Source: Microbacterium sp. SD291 (GTDB lineage Bacteria > Actinomycetota > Actinomycetes > Actinomycetales > Microbacteriaceae). From it: a stretch of 37,555 nucleotides of DNA. Location of the stretch: contig NZ_JADIJR010000029.1 of the NCBI RefSeq assembly GCF_017355365.1, positions 1 to 37,555 of the forward strand. The letters are read 5' to 3'. The notes under the pieces were generated by a model that ran no database searches, was not told where the DNA came from, and saw only the letters and a list, made by a program, of their open reading frames with translations. Numbering within the stretch: the stretch's first letter is position 1; each line of letters opens with the position of its first letter. Shown piece after piece: positions 17,116 to 25,738 of this stretch. The translations under genes were made by a program, and so were the position numbers.

Positions 17116-17682
17116 GCGACGCGTGTCCCTTGCGTCCCGGTGCCGGTCCTCGAGCGGGCGGGGCTGGAACCGCTCCGCGACCCGCCTGGCCATCCGGCCC
17201 ACCCGGTTCGGGGACTCCGTCTCCGCGAACCCGACCAGCTGCGCCGAGAACGCCTCCCGATCCGCCGGGTCGTCGAGGTAGGCGCCCGCGTCGAGGATCA
17301 CCCGCACCTGCGCAGCGGTGATCCGCCCCGCACCCTGCGCCTGCCACAGCAGCGGGAACTGCTCCACCAGGAACGATGCTTCCGCCATCCGCCGCTGCAC
17401 GGTCCGGTCCGACACCCGCAGCGCCGCCCCGAGCTCCGCGGCCACGGCACGCAGGGCAAGATCGGTGCCGTCCAGGCCGCGACCGTCAACACCGCGTCCG
17501 TCATCACGGCCGTCGGTGTCGCCCTGCCGGGCGATGTCCAACGCGAGCCTGGCCCCGACCGCGAGCATCCCATCCCGTGCGGCCTGCAACCGGCTGATCG
17601 TGCGCTCGATCTCCACCACCGAATCGGTGAGCGCACCCAACGCCCCCACCTGCTCGATCGTTGCATTCACCAGCGCCGCCAT
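17116..17682 (-). pseudogene. DUF222/13E12-family protein, 3'-truncated
   Basis: From ATG 17682 about 189 residues read MAALVNATIEQVGALGALTD onward, a typical DUF222 N-terminal region, including RVSDRTVQRRMAEAS and AGRITAAQVRVILDAG. They end at RHRDARDTRR, where homologues continue into a VYV...DGM segment and a C-terminal HNH nuclease. That continuation is replaced by the inverted DUF2510 fragment. TGTACT 6 nt before the ATG suggests leaderless expression. The lost part carries the nuclease, so the product would be inactive. 13E12-type genes are often multicopy, making recombination between copies a likely cause. Confidence 0.75.
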
Positions 17683-18060
17683 GACACCAGTACACCAGGG
17701 GCCACGGACATTCCCACCCCAGATCAGCGGCCGAAAACCACCCCGCAGTTCACAGGTCGATAACGAACGAAACGCGACCCCGAAACCGCCCTCCGAGACC
17801 GCGTTTCGTCCCACACCTCGCGCGCTGAATGTCCGATCTATGAGACATGTTTGAATCCTCACGAAGCGCGTCGAGGTCCTGATCGACGGATCGCCCATCG
17901 ACTCACCGATAACGATCCTTTGCCGTGGGAAGTCAGAAACCAGCACAAGGCCGTCGCCGCTAACGTGCGTCAGAACCACCGAACGGCAGGGTTTCCGGCC
18001 GGAGTGTGGAGCGCGGCGGTCCCAAGATCGACTCAGCGGCTCAACCAGTAGGCTCACGGC
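17683..18060. other. Non-coding stretch upstream of truncated DUF222 and small membrane protein
   Basis: About 378 bp between two divergent starts. Beyond the two -10-like hexamers (minus TGTACT 17694-17689; plus TAGGCT 18049-18054) no gene, RNA or strong repeat was recognised. Confidence 0.5.
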
Positions 18061-18498
18061 ATGGAATCGGCTCAGCCCTTCGACCATGCCGCATGGGCTG
18101 CGAACGAGCGAGCAACCAGGCGACGACGCGCGATGTGGACCACGCTCATCATCGCGGCGCTGCTGCTGGCATTGTTCTATGGTGGACGCGTCGCGTGGCT
18201 GTCCATGATGGCTACTGAGGGTGATGTCCCACCGGTGTCCTCGGTCCCGCTGCCGGAGGGCGCGGAGATTCTGGGCGATAGCGTCGGCTGCGGAAGCGGA
18301 GGATGCTCGGTGACCTTCACCGTGCGACCTCCCGCGGGGCAGTCCCCAGAAGCGCTTGCGGAAGAGATGGGCGCGACTCCGCAGATGTCGGTGCCGGGTA
18401 CGTTCTGGGATCCTCGCACCGTCTGGGTGTCGGCGCGGCCAGCGGGCAGCGTCCTGAGCCTCGTCGTCGACTACTGGTCCACCGAGTGGGTTCCGTGA
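18061..18498 (+). CDS. Small membrane-anchored protein of unknown function
   Basis: A 145-residue protein with a basic N-terminal stretch (RRRRAMW) and one clear transmembrane helix at about residues 27-45 (TLIIAALLLALFYGG). An extracytoplasmic domain follows with two cysteines in GCGSGGC. The family is not recognised. ATG 18061 has TAGGCT 6 nt upstream (18049-18054), matching the leaderless pattern. It converges on the glycan operon, 12 bp from its last stop. Confidence 0.7.
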   Translation: MESAQPFDHAAWAANERATRRRRAMWTTLIIAALLLALFYGGRVAWLSMMATEGDVPPVSSVPLPEGAEILGDSVGCGSGGCSVTFTVRPPAGQSPEALAEEMGATPQMSVPGTFWDPRTVWVSARPAGSVLSLVVDYWSTEWVP

Positions 18499-18510
18499 AG
18501 CCGACCGCGC

Positions 18511-19902
18511 TCAGCGTCGGATCGAGTCCTGGAACGGGTTCGGCTCGATCGTGTAATCGGTCGTCGCATCCGCCCAGGTCCCGCCGTCCGACGCCTCGCG
18601 TCGCCGGCGCAGGGCCGAGACGGCCTTGGAGGCCGGCGCTCCCGCCGCAAGGGCGAGAGTCCCGGTCAGCGTGCGGTCCTCGCGTCCGAGAACGCTCGCG
18701 CGATGCCAGGCCTCGTGCAGCGTCCCGCCGCGCGCCGAGGGCACCCTCCGCGCCGGGAGCGATCCCGCACGACGCAGCGCCACGAGCTGCTCGACCCGCT
18801 CCCACCACGTGGACTCCGCCTCGGGATGGAAGTAGTTGTCGCGCAGCCAGTCGGGATGCGGATGCCGGAACCGGCCGGACACGACCTCGCTCCGGCCGCC
18901 GAGGAGCCCGCTCCCCACGAACACCGTGTTCAGCAGGCTCTTGCTCACACCGAAGGAGTCGAGAGCGATCACAGGGACGCCCTGGGCCACCGCTTCGATC
19001 GCCGCCGTCGAGCTCACCGTGACCAGTCCCGCAGCCGTCTGCAGCGCCGTCGCCATCGAGTCGTACGACACGACGAGGTTCTCGGGTCTGCGACTCGGCA
19101 GCAGTTGCGTGTACGGATCGCGTTCGAGGTGCGTCTCCGACTCCCCCGGCCGGGCGCGCAGCTTCACCACGATGCGTCGGCCCGGGTCCGCCTCGGCCGC
19201 CCGCACGAGCGTCGCCGCGATCTCCGCCCGCTCCTCGCGTCCGACCGGCACGAGCGCCTGCGCGGCGAAGACCACGTCCTTCGCGGGCGGACGCACCGTG
19301 ACCCGCGTCTCCGGTCGCTCGGCCACCGCGACGCCGCCGGCGCGGACGGCGAGTCCGGCCACCACGCCGGCGCGCTCGCGTGACAGCATCCGCTCCCCGG
19401 TGCGCGCGAAGGGCAGCGTGGCGAGCGCCGTCGACATGCGCACCCCGGTGCGGCGCCCGAGCTCGGCGAACGCGCGCTCCTCCCGGTGCGAATGCAGCAC
19501 GAGCAGATCGGTGTACCTGCGGTAGTCCAGCGCCCCATGCTGAGCGGGGATCGCCATGCCGGGGAGCCCGGACACGGTGACCGGGCGATGCGACAGCGAA
19601 TCGATCACGCGCCCCATCAGCCGCACGAACGGGCCGCGCCCGGCGAGCAGCACGACGTCCGGCCGCTGGGCTTCGAGCCACGGCCCGGTCTCGCCGAACA
19701 CGATCCTCGAGACCGCAGACGGGTCGAGCCCCGCCCCCGCCAGCGCCGAGCGCTCCTGCGCGACGCTCGCGGTCAGCGGAGTGCGCACGACCAGCAGGTG
19801 CGGGCGGATGCCGGGCACGCCGCCGAGCAGCGACGCCGCCCACTTCACGAAGGAGTCGGCGTCGGCGATCGCGACGACGCGCAGGCCGTTTGCAGGCATC
19901 AT
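18511..19902 (-). CDS. DUF6716-like putative glycosyltransferase
   Basis: 463 residues from ATG 19902 (ATG 19899 adjacent), last gene of the minus-strand glycan operon, 13 bp after the NeuB-type gene. The sequence suggests a GT-B-like fold: an N-terminal Rossmann-like start RVVAIADADSFVKWAASLL, a central IVVKLRARPGES strand, and VTVSSTAAIEAVAQGVPVIAL, the nucleotide-sugar-binding type of segment seen in capsule polymerases. Operon context points to transfer of the nonulosonate or another sugar to a surface polymer. Acceptor and donor cannot be read. Confidence 0.7.
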   Translation of the reverse strand: MMPANGLRVVAIADADSFVKWAASLLGGVPGIRPHLLVVRTPLTASVAQERSALAGAGLDPSAVSRIVFGETGPWLEAQRPDVVLLAGRGPFVRLMGRVIDSLSHRPVTVSGLPGMAIPAQHGALDYRRYTDLLVLHSHREERAFAELGRRTGVRMSTALATLPFARTGERMLSRERAGVVAGLAVRAGGVAVAERPETRVTVRPPAKDVVFAAQALVPVGREERAEIAATLVRAAEADPGRRIVVKLRARPGESETHLERDPYTQLLPSRRPENLVVSYDSMATALQTAAGLVTVSSTAAIEAVAQGVPVIALDSFGVSKSLLNTVFVGSGLLGGRSEVVSGRFRHPHPDWLRDNYFHPEAESTWWERVEQLVALRRAGSLPARRVPSARGGTLHEAWHRASVLGREDRTLTGTLALAAGAPASKAVSALRRRREASDGGTWADATTDYTIEPNPFQDSIRR

Positions 19903-19915
19903 GGACGGGTGCAGG

Positions 19916-20788
19916 TCACGCCGAGACGCGACGCAGCTTCGCCATCGGCGCCTGCTCGCTGTCGAACACGCGCTTGACACCGTCGCCGAGGGCCTTCTCG
20001 ATCACGCGGATGTCGCGCACGAGGTGCTCGAGGCCGGTGGGCTCGAGGGATGCCGCGTGGTCGGATCCCCACATCGTGCGGTCGAGCGTGATGTGCCGCT
20101 CGACGGCGACGGCGCCCATGGCGACTGCGGCGAGGGAGATCTGCAGTCCGCGCTCGTGGCCCGAGTAGCCGACCGGGATTCCGGGGTACCGGTCGCGCAG
20201 CGACGGGATCACGCGCAGGTTGGCCTCCTCCGGCTCAAGCGGGTACGTCGAGGTGGCGTGCATGAGCACGACCCGGTCGGTGCCGAGGGTCTCGAGCGCG
20301 CGGTCCACCTGCTCGATGGTCGACATCCCGGTCGAGAGGATGACGGGCTTGCCGGTCTCGCGCAGCGCGACGAGCAACTCGGTGTCGGTGAGGCTCGCCG
20401 AGGCGACCTTGTGCGCGACCACGTTGAGGTCCTCGAGGAACTCGACGCTCGGCACGTCCCACGGCGAGGCGAACCAGTCGAGCCCCAGCATCGTGGCGTG
20501 ATCGCCGATCTCGACGTACTCGTCACGCCCGAATTCGACGCGGCGACGGTACTCGAGGTAGCTCATGGTGCCCCACGGCGTCTCGCGCGGCACGTCGCGC
20601 ATGTGCTCGGGGGTGGAGATCTCCGGCGTGCGCTTCTGGAACTTCACGGCATCAGCGCCGGCGCGCGCCGCGACGTCGATCAGGCGCTTCGCGATCGCGA
20701 CGTCTCCGTTGTGGTTCAGGCCGATCTCGGCGATGACATACGCGGGGTGCCCGCCGCCGATCACCCGTGATCCGATGCTGACTGTCAT
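19916..20788 (-). CDS. neuB: NeuB-type nonulosonate synthase lacking SAF domain
   Basis: 290 residues from ATG 20788 with GGAGGA 4 nt upstream. It would condense a hexose or N-acetylhexosamine (or its phosphate) with PEP to a nine-carbon sugar acid. The TIM-barrel signature is complete: AYVIAEIGLNHNGD, DAVKFQKRTP, FASPWD, KVASASLTDTELL, STGMST, YPLEPEEANLR, GYSGHE and VERHITLDRTMWGSDHAASL. It ends at KLRRVSA, exactly where the usual C-terminal SAF (antifreeze-like) domain of about 60 residues would begin, so it is shorter than the usual 330-350 residues. The clean stop suggests a natural SAF-less form. Product identity (Neu5Ac, Kdn or other) is not settled. Confidence 0.88.
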   Translation of the reverse strand: MTVSIGSRVIGGGHPAYVIAEIGLNHNGDVAIAKRLIDVAARAGADAVKFQKRTPEISTPEHMRDVPRETPWGTMSYLEYRRRVEFGRDEYVEIGDHATMLGLDWFASPWDVPSVEFLEDLNVVAHKVASASLTDTELLVALRETGKPVILSTGMSTIEQVDRALETLGTDRVVLMHATSTYPLEPEEANLRVIPSLRDRYPGIPVGYSGHERGLQISLAAVAMGAVAVERHITLDRTMWGSDHAASLEPTGLEHLVRDIRVIEKALGDGVKRVFDSEQAPMAKLRRVSA

Positions 20789-20871
20789 GATTCCTCCGGT
20801 CGCCGATTGCCTTCTCTCCTGGGTACGCGCCGATTGTGAACGGCGCGCGACCGGAGGGTTACCGGCACCGG

Positions 20872-22026
20872 TCAGCCGGGCAACACCCGTTCGATCAGCT
20901 CCCGCACGGCCCCGCGTCCGCCCTCTCGGCGCAGCACGACCCTGGCCGCCTCGATCACGAGCGGGTGCGCGTTCGCGACGGCGACCGGCCAGCCGACGAT
21001 CCGCATCGCCGGGAGGTCGTTGACGTCGTTCCCGAGGTAGGCGATGCTGTCGAGCTCGATGCCGTTGCCGGAGGCCCACGCGCGCAGCGCCGTCTCCTTG
21101 TCGTCGATGCCGTGCAGCACCGGGACGCGGAGCTTCTCGGCGCGGGCGCGCACGACCCCGTTCATCTCCGTGGAGAGGATGAGCATGGGCACGCCGGCGC
21201 GACGCAGCAGCGAGACGCCCATGCCGTCCTCCCGGCTCACTCGCACACGTTCGCGCCCGTCGGCGTCGATGATCGCCGTGTCGTCGGTGTGCACGCCGTC
21301 GAAGTCCGTGACGACCGCGGCGACGGGGATCCGCAGGGGCTGCTCGTGCAGGCTCGCGAGAGAGCGGGCGATCCGCAGCTGATGCTCGTCGTCGATCTCG
21401 ATCGCGGTCCACTCCGGCACCTGCGCGATCCGGGTGCGCCCGAAGAAGCGGTGCCGGCTCTCCCGGAACCCCTCGGCGGAGAAGACGTAGAACGCGCCGG
21501 TCTCCAGGAAGTGCGGCTCCCGGTCCTGCCGCCGCGGGCGGAACGCCGCCTCGTGATTGATCGCCTCGGCGTCCCTCGCGCCGCCTTCGCGCCACAGGAA
21601 GCCGTAGGTCTCGTGCGCCGCGAACACGCTGTCCGCGCGCTCCGCGCGCACCTCTGCGACGGCATCCGCGAGAGCGTCCGACGGGATGAAGGGCGACGTC
21701 GCCTGCAGGAACGCGACCACCTCGAAGTCGTCGCCGCTGCGGGCGAGCTCGTCGAGGGCGTGCAGGACGGCGCTCTCCGACGTCGAGGTGTCGGCCGCGA
21801 GCTCGGCCGGACGGCGGACGACCCGCGCACCGGCCGCCGTGCTCACCGCGGCGATCTCCTCGTCGTCGGTGGAGACCACGACGAGGTCGATGCCGTCGGC
21901 ATCCGCTGCGGCGCGGATCGCCCGCACGACCAGCGGCACGCCGCCGACCCGCTGCAGGTTCTTGCGCGGCACGCCCTTCGATCCGCCGCGCGCGGGGATG
22001 ATCGCGACTGCCTTCGACCTGCTCAT
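20872..22026 (-). CDS. neuA: CMP-nonulosonate synthetase fused to KdsC-like HAD phosphatase
   Basis: 384 residues. The N-terminal domain (1-225) is a CMP-sialic acid synthetase: IIPARGGSKGVPRKNL binds CTP, and LQATSPF and HFLETGAFYVF follow. The C-terminal domain (235-384) is a HAD phosphatase of the KdsC type: TDFDGVHTDD with the nucleophile and acid/base aspartates, ILSTE, a DK segment and GNDVNDLPAM. The fusion implies that a nonulosonate 9-phosphate is dephosphorylated and then activated. ATG 22026 overlaps the upstream stop by 4 bp (ATGA); an earlier ATG at 22047 is less likely. An 83-bp gap separates it from neuB. Confidence 0.9.
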   Translation of the reverse strand: MSRSKAVAIIPARGGSKGVPRKNLQRVGGVPLVVRAIRAAADADGIDLVVVSTDDEEIAAVSTAAGARVVRRPAELAADTSTSESAVLHALDELARSGDDFEVVAFLQATSPFIPSDALADAVAEVRAERADSVFAAHETYGFLWREGGARDAEAINHEAAFRPRRQDREPHFLETGAFYVFSAEGFRESRHRFFGRTRIAQVPEWTAIEIDDEHQLRIARSLASLHEQPLRIPVAAVVTDFDGVHTDDTAIIDADGRERVRVSREDGMGVSLLRRAGVPMLILSTEMNGVVRARAEKLRVPVLHGIDDKETALRAWASGNGIELDSIAYLGNDVNDLPAMRIVGWPVAVANAHPLVIEAARVVLRREGGRGAVRELIERVLPG

Positions 22027-23387
22027 CGTCCTCTTATCGCCTTCCATGCTCGTCCGGCGCGGCGCCGCACGCCGTGCATCGTCAACCGCAGCTCCTCGAT
22101 CCGTCCGACACCGCCGGCCGGACGCAGCGCCCGCTCGAGCACGCCGTCACCGGGAGCGCCAGGGAGGCGCAGCCGGCGCAGTCGCGCGGGAGTGAAGTAC
22201 CGGTCGCGTTCGGCGGGATCCAACCCGTCGAGAAGCTCTTCGGCGCGGGCGCGGAGGTGACCCGCGATCACGGGCTGCATGACGTAGCCGACCGCGTCCA
22301 CCAGCAGCTGCAGCCGGTCCGGAGACGCGTACGGCGACTCGCTCCTGGTGAGGGCGTCGACGATCGTGGCTGGCACCCGGTTGCTGTTCTCGTAGGGCTC
22401 GAGCCGCCGCAGCACGGCATCGGTCCCGGCCGCGCCGATCTCCCTCGCGCACAGGGTCCGCACCGTCGGCAGCGCGGTCGAGAAGCCCGCGACCACCGCC
22501 CGCACGTCCAGCCGCTCGGCGAGCAGCTCCGCGGCGAGCGCGCCACGGTACTCGACGAAATCCATGCCGAGCGACTCGGCCCGACGCCGCACGGCATCCG
22601 TGAGCATGGGAGGTGCCGACGGATGCGGCTTGAACACGATGCGCCGCGGCGACCACGCCGACGCCCGGTCGATCATCTCCGCCTGCAGCGCGAGCTCCTC
22701 CGCTGCCGTCATGAGCCCCAGCGCCGACAGGTACTGTCCGAGCACGAGCACGGTCGCCGTCCCGTCAGCGAGGGCTGCGGTGTCGTCCAGGACGCCCGGA
22801 GTGCCGGCATCCGCGGTCTCCTGCAGCACGGCGCGGAACAGCCCGGCGGGCACCGGCACCGGCGTCGCCGCCGGAGAGCCGACGAGCGGCCGCACCCCGG
22901 GAACGACGTCGGCGTACGCGACCCGGCCGATCCGGGCCGACACGGTGTGCGGCAGCGCCACACGCATCGGCGAATAGGTCATCAGACCGTCGCCGATGAT
23001 CGTGATCCGCGCGTGCGGGAAGATCGTCATCAGCGTGCGCGCCGGCGCGACCTGCGGGCTCTGCACCAGCAACTCCAGGTCGCGCGGATCGAGGTTCCAG
23101 ACCCGGGTGAGCAGGCGCTCGAGCAGCAGCAGGTCGGCCGAGTGCGGCTTCCAGGAGCTCGGATGCAGCGGTCCGATCAGCGCGTCGAGATCCTCGATCC
23201 GGTCGAACCGCGCTCGGAGTGTCCGCAGGGCCGGGTCGGCGGCGATGCCGACCGTGGTCTCCGGCACGCGGGAGGAGGTGAACGGCACGAGGATGCGCTC
23301 ACCGCTCTCGCCGAGGAGCCCGCCGTCGACGGCCGCGGCGGCCGTGGCGAGTCCGTAGGCGCTGTGCAGCGCGAAGAGCTGGGTCAT
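22023..23387 (-). CDS. Polysialyltransferase-family glycosyltransferase
   Basis: 454 residues from ATG 23387, preceded by GGAGGG. It resembles bacterial alpha-2,8-polysialyltransferase-type GT-B enzymes (PF07388-like): an N-terminal TQLFALHSAYGLATAAAA, a TIIGDGLMTYSP segment comparable to the D/E-D/E-G motif, and an FKPHPSAPP segment comparable to the HP motif that binds CMP-sugar. VVAGFSTALPTVR is the later S/T-containing segment. It overlaps both neighbours by 4 bp (ATGA), giving tight translational coupling. It probably uses the CMP-nonulosonate made by the next two enzymes. Confidence 0.8.
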   Translation of the reverse strand: MTQLFALHSAYGLATAAAAVDGGLLGESGERILVPFTSSRVPETTVGIAADPALRTLRARFDRIEDLDALIGPLHPSSWKPHSADLLLLERLLTRVWNLDPRDLELLVQSPQVAPARTLMTIFPHARITIIGDGLMTYSPMRVALPHTVSARIGRVAYADVVPGVRPLVGSPAATPVPVPAGLFRAVLQETADAGTPGVLDDTAALADGTATVLVLGQYLSALGLMTAAEELALQAEMIDRASAWSPRRIVFKPHPSAPPMLTDAVRRRAESLGMDFVEYRGALAAELLAERLDVRAVVAGFSTALPTVRTLCAREIGAAGTDAVLRRLEPYENSNRVPATIVDALTRSESPYASPDRLQLLVDAVGYVMQPVIAGHLRARAEELLDGLDPAERDRYFTPARLRRLRLPGAPGDGVLERALRPAGGVGRIEELRLTMHGVRRRAGRAWKAIRGR

Positions 23388-24400
23388 GCGGCCCTCCTCG
23401 TCTGGCCCGTCGTCCTCGTCTGGCCCGTCGTCCTCGTCTGGCGCAGGGTGCGCGCGAGCACGCGGCGGCGAGGGCCGTCTAGGTGGTCCAGCACACCCGA
23501 AAGCTCCGCGCCGGGAAGCCGGGCGAGCAGGTCGCGGATGCCGGCGCGCATCTCGGCGCGCAGCGCCGGGGTCATCCGCCGCGACCGCACGAGGTGGCGC
23601 GAGCTGAGCGCGAGCGTGGTCCACACCACCTTCGGAAGGAACCGCTCGGCCTCGGCATCCGCCTCGACGATCTCGATGACCTCGGTCATCGCGCGGGCGA
23701 AGTCGAGCTGCCGCCGATCGCGCACCTGCGTGAGCGAGGAGGACACGCCGCGCCGGTAGAGCAGCGCGGGGGCGTCGACCACGGCGAAGGACTCCGCCTG
23801 CAGATGCAGACGCCAGATCCACGGCCGGTCCTCCGCCGTGAACAGCCCGGGCGAGAACGCGGCCAGCCCCCGGTCGAGGAGGCGCCGGTGGAAGATCCCC
23901 GCCCAGGCGAACGGGTAGTCGACCATGGTGCGCTCGTTCGCAGGAAGGATCGCACCCCGCGGCGACCCCACCGTCTCGCGCCAGGGGTGCGGCGCTCGCA
24001 CGAGCACGCGACGCGAGCCCGTCACCGTGACGTGGTCGGTGCGGAGGAAGTCGCAGCCGAGCTCGCGGAGACGCGCGGTGAGGACGTCGAGCCGTCGCGG
24101 CTGCATCCAGTCGTCGCCGTCCAGGAAGCAGAAGGCGTCTCCCTCGACGTGCGCGAGACCCTGGTTGCGTGCGTTCGCCAGCCCGCGGGGTTCCCGGTTC
24201 ACGATGACCTCGGCGTGCGGGAAGCGCTCGGCGTACCGCCGCATCAGCGTGCCGGTGTCGTCGCGGGAGCCGTCGTCGATCGCGACGAGCTTCACGGCCG
24301 CGGGGTCGTCGAACTGCCGGGTGAGCGTCTCCAGCGTGGTGCCGATGAACGCGCCCGCGTCCTTGGCGGGAAGGATGACGGTGACGAGAGGTGTGCGCAC
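23384..24400 (-). CDS. Family 2 glycosyltransferase
   Basis: 338 residues from GTG 24400 (GGGAG 6 nt upstream). The GT-A fold is clear: VTVILPAKDAG at the N-terminus, LVAIDDGSRDDT, ANARNQGL, FLDGDDWMQP as the DxD-type metal site, and EDRPWIWRL near residue 210 as the catalytic base region. It is the first gene of the glycan operon and overlaps the next by 4 bp. The last 20 residues are an in-frame sixfold residue repeat (TTGQTR) encoded by an 18-bp tandem repeat. Confidence 0.87.
   Translation of the reverse strand: MRTPLVTVILPAKDAGAFIGTTLETLTRQFDDPAAVKLVAIDDGSRDDTGTLMRRYAERFPHAEVIVNREPRGLANARNQGLAHVEGDAFCFLDGDDWMQPRRLDVLTARLRELGCDFLRTDHVTVTGSRRVLVRAPHPWRETVGSPRGAILPANERTMVDYPFAWAGIFHRRLLDRGLAAFSPGLFTAEDRPWIWRLHLQAESFAVVDAPALLYRRGVSSSLTQVRDRRQLDFARAMTEVIEIVEADAEAERFLPKVVWTTLALSSRHLVRSRRMTPALRAEMRAGIRDLLARLPGAELSGVLDHLDGPRRRVLARTLRQTRTTGQTRTTGQTRRAA
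23395..23442. repeat. 18-bp tandem repeat at the glycosyltransferase C-terminus
   Basis: TCCTCGTCTGGCCCGTCG is repeated at 23395-23412 and 23413-23430, with a 12-bp partial third copy. The period is a multiple of three, so changes in copy number would only lengthen or shorten the protein tail. Confidence 0.75.
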
Positions 24401-24522
24401 GGAGCTCCCGGGGTCGGCTGGTGTCGGGCATGTTCTCAGGCGCGTCTTGCCGGTCGGGGACGCCGAGGTGAACGCGGGGTGTCCTGGTCCACCCTCGCGC
24501 CGGCATCGGCGACGATGGAGGG

Positions 24523-25425
24523 ATGCTCTGGCCATTCGGATCGATCTGGCGCCCGATGCGGCGCACGAGCCGCGGCACGGTCGACCTCCGCTGGGTCACG
24601 GCGCGGTCGTGGACCACGAAGTGGTATCCGCAGGGCATCGACCTCGGAGAGCGGGACGGCCGCCGGACTCTCGCGGTGAGCTGGTTCCGGCAGGACCGCG
24701 CCCGCCGGCATCTGGCGTCGCGGGTCACATTCATCGATCTGGAGCGCTCCCGGCGGTTCGACGTGGCGCTCGCGATCGAGGACCCCGTGGGTGAGCTCGT
24801 GCCGGCGCAGATCCACGCCGGCGGTCTCGCCTGGTTCGAGGACCGGCTGTTCGTCGCGGCGACCGGCCAGGGCATCTGGGAGTTCGACCTCGCCGATCTG
24901 CGCCGTGTCACGGGACCTGACGCGCGTCGGCTCAGGGCCGCACGATGGCCGAGATCTCGGGCCCTGGCCGTCGTGCGCTCGCGCGTACACCCCGTGCCGC
25001 TGCGCTGCTCCTTCCTCGGCCGCGTCATCGACGTCGAGGGCGAGTCGCTGCCGCGGGTGCTGATCGGCGAGTACCTCGCGGACGATCGCGGCAGGATCGG
25101 CGAGTTCTCGATCCCGCAGGACTCGGACGGCCGCTTCGAGGAGACGGCGCGGTTCGTCCCCGGCATCCGCCACATGCAGGGTGCGGTGCGCTGGGGCGAG
25201 GAGTACTTCGTGTCGCAATCGGACGGCCTGCGCGACGGCGCCCTGTGGCACGGCCGCCGTGATGACCTGGCACGCTCGCCGATCCCGCTCCCCGTCGGCT
25301 GCGAGGACCTCGCCCTCGACCTCGAAGAGAACCTGCTGTGGTCGCTCGGCGAGCATCCGTGGCGACGCGTGGTGCGCGGCATCCCGTTCTCGCTGCTGGG
25401 AATCGGCACCGCCGGGCGAACGTAG
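24523..25425 (+). CDS. Conserved hypothetical protein, WD/propeller-like
   Basis: A 300-residue protein with no signal peptide or membrane segment. It shows repeated beta-strand blocks (LAWFEDRLFVAATGQGIWEF, RVLIGEYLADDRG, VRWGEEYFVSQSDG, LALDLEENLLWSLGE) suggestive of a beta-propeller-like fold. The family is not recognised. GGAGGG abuts ATG 24523 directly, so either the RBS is unusually close or initiation is leaderless. It is divergent from the glycan operon with a 122-bp gap and may relate to it, but there is no direct evidence. Confidence 0.7.
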   Translation: MLWPFGSIWRPMRRTSRGTVDLRWVTARSWTTKWYPQGIDLGERDGRRTLAVSWFRQDRARRHLASRVTFIDLERSRRFDVALAIEDPVGELVPAQIHAGGLAWFEDRLFVAATGQGIWEFDLADLRRVTGPDARRLRAARWPRSRALAVVRSRVHPVPLRCSFLGRVIDVEGESLPRVLIGEYLADDRGRIGEFSIPQDSDGRFEETARFVPGIRHMQGAVRWGEEYFVSQSDGLRDGALWHGRRDDLARSPIPLPVGCEDLALDLEENLLWSLGEHPWRRVVRGIPFSLLGIGTAGRT

Positions 25426-25428
25426 ACT
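25423..25428 (+). promoter_or_regulatory. -10-like hexamer of the DUF4229 gene
   Basis: TAGACT lies exactly 6 nt before GTG 25435. Confidence 0.45.
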
Positions 25429-25434
25429 GGACGG

Positions 25435-25716
25435 GTGAAGCCCGCACCTCTCCTCGTCTACACCGTGCTGCGGCTGCTGGCGTTCCTCGTCCCGCTCGCG
25501 ATCATGTGGTTCTTCTTCCCGATCTTCCGGGAACTGTGGTGGCTGACGGCGATCTTCGCCGCGCTGATCGGAATGAGCATCTCGATGCTCTTCCTGCGCA
25601 GGCCCCTCACAGACGCATCGGCGCAGCTGCACGAGCGCCGTCAGGATCGGGTCTCGGGCAGTCAGTCCGACGCGGATGCCGAGGACGAGGCGATCGACGG
25701 CGGACCGAAGGCCTGA
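25435..25716 (+). CDS. DUF4229 small membrane protein
   Basis: 93 residues with two hydrophobic helices (LLVYTVLRLLAFLVPLAIMW and LTAIFAALIGMSISMLFL) and an acidic, charged C-terminal tail. This matches DUF4229, which is common next to menA in actinobacteria. Its function is unknown. GTG 25435 is supported by the leaderless hexamer. It converges on menA. Confidence 0.8.
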   Translation: MKPAPLLVYTVLRLLAFLVPLAIMWFFFPIFRELWWLTAIFAALIGMSISMLFLRRPLTDASAQLHERRQDRVSGSQSDADAEDEAIDGGPKA

Positions 25717-25738
25717 GCCCGCGAGCGACGGGCGAGCG

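Noticed and set aside
17851..18051. 66-codon plus-strand frame upstream of the small membrane protein
   Set aside because: It has no RBS, family similarity or codon bias, and it ends just before a clear leaderless promoter.
23388..25409. Very long minus-strand frame extending the polysialyltransferase-like gene upstream
   Set aside because: The extension is antisense to the gene at 24523 and out of frame with the glycosyltransferase at 23384-24400; the real start is ATG 23387 with SD and ATGA overlap.
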